7,267 bases of DNA. Origin: an uncultured Ruminococcus sp. Its GTDB lineage: Bacteria; Bacillota; Clostridia; Oscillospirales; Ruminococcaceae. The position numbers and the translations under genes were made by a program. The DNA is taken from assembly GCA_900551505.1 (NCBI GenBank), contig URWK01000062.1, forward strand, positions 1-7,267, read 5' to 3'. The notes under the pieces are model-generated. The model saw only the letters and a list, made by a program, of their open reading frames with translations, did no database searches and was not told the DNA's origin. Shown here in pieces: positions 6,237-7,267 of the stretch; the first letter of the stretch is position 1, and each line of letters begins with the position of its first letter.

Positions 6237-7142
6237 ATGCAAAAAAAATTTCTGCGTCTTTTTTTGTCAATGACGGCTTTGATTTTATGTATTTTTGTTT
6301 TACCTTATTCAGACGTTTCTGCGGAAGAAGGTTTCAGACCTGTAACGGGTATGGAATTTCTTTCGGTTTCAAAGGACACTATGACTTTTGATATTCTTAA
6401 TAAGCACATTCTCCGTCAGGGCTACCTTTCGGAAGGCTTTGATGCAAATGATAATGAAAATTCACTTGACATCATGGACAGTTATATGCTGAAACAAATT
6501 GCTCTCGGTCAGACCGCCACATCAGATACTATTTACGGTATTGACGTTTCACGCTGGCAAGGTAATATCAATTGGGCTTCCGTACGTTCAACAAATGTTT
6601 CATTCGTTATGTTCCGTGCAGGTTACGGAAAGAGCATTGACCCGAAATTCTATGAATACATAAACGGAGCAAAAAGTTACGGGTTTGACTGCGGTATCTA
6701 TTGGTTCTCTTACGCAACCACAGTTGAAGAAGCAGTTGAAGAAGCCGAAAAATGCATAGACACCATCAAGGATTACAAACTTGAATATCCGATAGTTTTC
6801 GACTATGAATATGATTCCATGCGTGAAATAAAAGATACCGTAACACCTGCTCTTGTAACGGATATGGCTGTAGCCTTTATGGACACGCTTGAACAGAACG
6901 GCTATTATGCTATGTACTATTCAAACCGTGACTTCATTGACCACTGGTTTGACGGTGAAAGAATGAAGTCATATGATTTCTGGTATGCCCGTCCGAGAGA
7001 AAATGCTCCCGACCTTAAATGCGGTATCTGGCAATATTCATTTACCGGTTCTATAAGCGGTATAAATGCCGAGGTAGACCTTGACGTGTCCTATAAGGAT
7101 TATCCTGCGATAATGAAAAAGGCTCACCTCAATGGCTACTAA
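6237..7142 (+). CDS. Secreted GH25 lysozyme (1,4-beta-N-acetylmuramidase)
   Basis: The enzyme would cleave the MurNAc-GlcNAc bond of peptidoglycan outside the membrane. The signal peptide is MQKKFLRLFLSMTALILCIF onward, with cleavage likely after DVSA (residue 29). Residues 49-91 form a dockerin-like stretch. The GH25 domain fills 99-287: YGIDVSRWQG (100-109) carries the conserved first Asp (D103), and VFDYEY (187-192) carries the catalytic D189 and E191 of the DxE motif. WQYS (265-268) and AEVDLDV (278-284) are the usual closing strand motifs. The C-terminus KDYPAIMKKAHLNGY looks natural, so the gene is complete. The start ATG follows AGGGGGAG at about four to six bases. It has its own promoter and sits alone after a terminator. 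It may remodel the host wall or attack other bacteria. The family is certain; the biological role is not. Confidence 0.95.
   Translation: MQKKFLRLFLSMTALILCIFVLPYSDVSAEEGFRPVTGMEFLSVSKDTMTFDILNKHILRQGYLSEGFDANDNENSLDIMDSYMLKQIALGQTATSDTIYGIDVSRWQGNINWASVRSTNVSFVMFRAGYGKSIDPKFYEYINGAKSYGFDCGIYWFSYATTVEEAVEEAEKCIDTIKDYKLEYPIVFDYEYDSMREIKDTVTPALVTDMAVAFMDTLEQNGYYAMYYSNRDFIDHWFDGERMKSYDFWYARPRENAPDLKCGIWQYSFTGSISGINAEVDLDVSYKDYPAIMKKAHLNGY
6381..6509 (+). other. Degenerate dockerin-like segment in the lysozyme (residues 49-91)
   Basis: FDILNKHILRQG (51-62) resembles the helix of a first dockerin half. FDANDNENSLDIMDSYMLKQ (68-87), followed by IALG, resembles a second half, with D69, N71 and N73 at loop positions 1, 3 and 5. 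The glycine at loop position 6 is replaced by Glu, and one residue is inserted before the closing Asp. The first half has no recognisable Ca loop. It probably derives from a dockerin but may no longer bind calcium or cohesin. Confidence 0.45.
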
Positions 7143-7145
7143 TCT

Positions 7146-7174
7146 ATGATACCATAATTCTATCAATTTGTAAA
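7146..7174 (-). promoter_or_regulatory. Promoter-like sequence pointing into the lysozyme 3' end
   Basis: On the minus strand, TTTACA (7174-7169), 17 bases, then TATCAT (7151-7146) preceded by TGG, an extended -10. Spacing and hexamers fit a housekeeping promoter well. Transcription would start near the lysozyme stop and run antisense to that gene. No leftward gene lies in its path. Confidence 0.4.
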
Positions 7175-7208
7175 TAGCAGGTGTGCCATCTGCTTGAATC
7201 AGTTTCAA

Positions 7209-7224
7209 GGGGGGGGGGGGGGGG
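7209..7224. repeat. Run of 16 G residues
   Basis: A 16-base homopolymer G tract lies 66 bases after the lysozyme stop, next to a small hairpin (CTTGA at 7193-7197 and TCAAG at 7205-7209, which takes in the first G). The 43 bases after it are about 60% GC, unlike the rest of the window. In this AT-rich setting it may be a sequencing artefact, an assembly join, or part of a repeated intergenic element. Confidence 0.9.
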
Positions 7225-7267
7225 CTGGTGGTTTGTTCTGACGACCCGGTACCCTCAATGCGGGGTG

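Noticed and set aside
7209..7267. Minus-strand coding frame through the poly-C tract (window edge inward)
   Set aside because: With 16 C residues the frame entering from the edge hits TGA directly after the tract. Any longer frame depends on a different tract length, so it cannot be supported.

Overview
The window is AT-rich DNA from a low-GC Gram-positive anaerobe. It probably comes from Ruminococcus or a close relative in the Oscillospiraceae. The pointers are a dockerin module on a secreted, threonine-rich protein, a GH25 lysozyme with a dockerin-like stretch, clear AGGAGG-type ribosome binding sites, and a sigma / DUF4367-type membrane protein pair. This assignment is inference from gene content; no rRNA or other taxonomic marker is present.

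Left arm (1-5202, minus strand). Four genes read leftwards in the same direction: an ECF-type sigma factor (5202-4711), a single-pass membrane protein that looks like its anti-sigma partner (4614-3637), an 866-residue secreted protein with five copies of an unrecognised ~110-130 residue domain and a C-terminal dockerin (3418-818), and the start of a second secreted protein built from the same domain (779 to beyond position 1). The last gene runs off the window edge without a stop. Gaps are 96, 218 and 38 bases. The 218-base gap holds a long inverted repeat that may attenuate transcription. The sigma and anti-sigma upstream regions share a two-block motif with identical 16-base spacing, possibly an autoregulatory promoter or operator.

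Right arm (5465-7142, plus strand). Diverging from the sigma gene is a six-helix DUF308/HdeD-like membrane protein (5465-6073), closed by a strong intrinsic terminator. A secreted GH25 lysozyme (6237-7142) follows with its own extended -10 promoter. The lysozyme has a degenerate dockerin-like segment between its signal peptide and catalytic domain.

Right end (7143-7267). After the lysozyme stop there is a promoter-like sequence pointing backwards, a small hairpin, 16 consecutive G residues, and a final 43 bases that are clearly more GC-rich. This may be an assembly artefact or a chimeric junction.

Working model (inference): the membrane protein senses something outside the cell, releases the sigma factor, and the sigma factor drives a surface module of repeat-domain proteins, at least one of which can dock to a cohesin scaffold. 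The layout recalls the SigI/RsgI control of cellulosomes, but the proteins are of different families. The repeat domain is the least explained element here.
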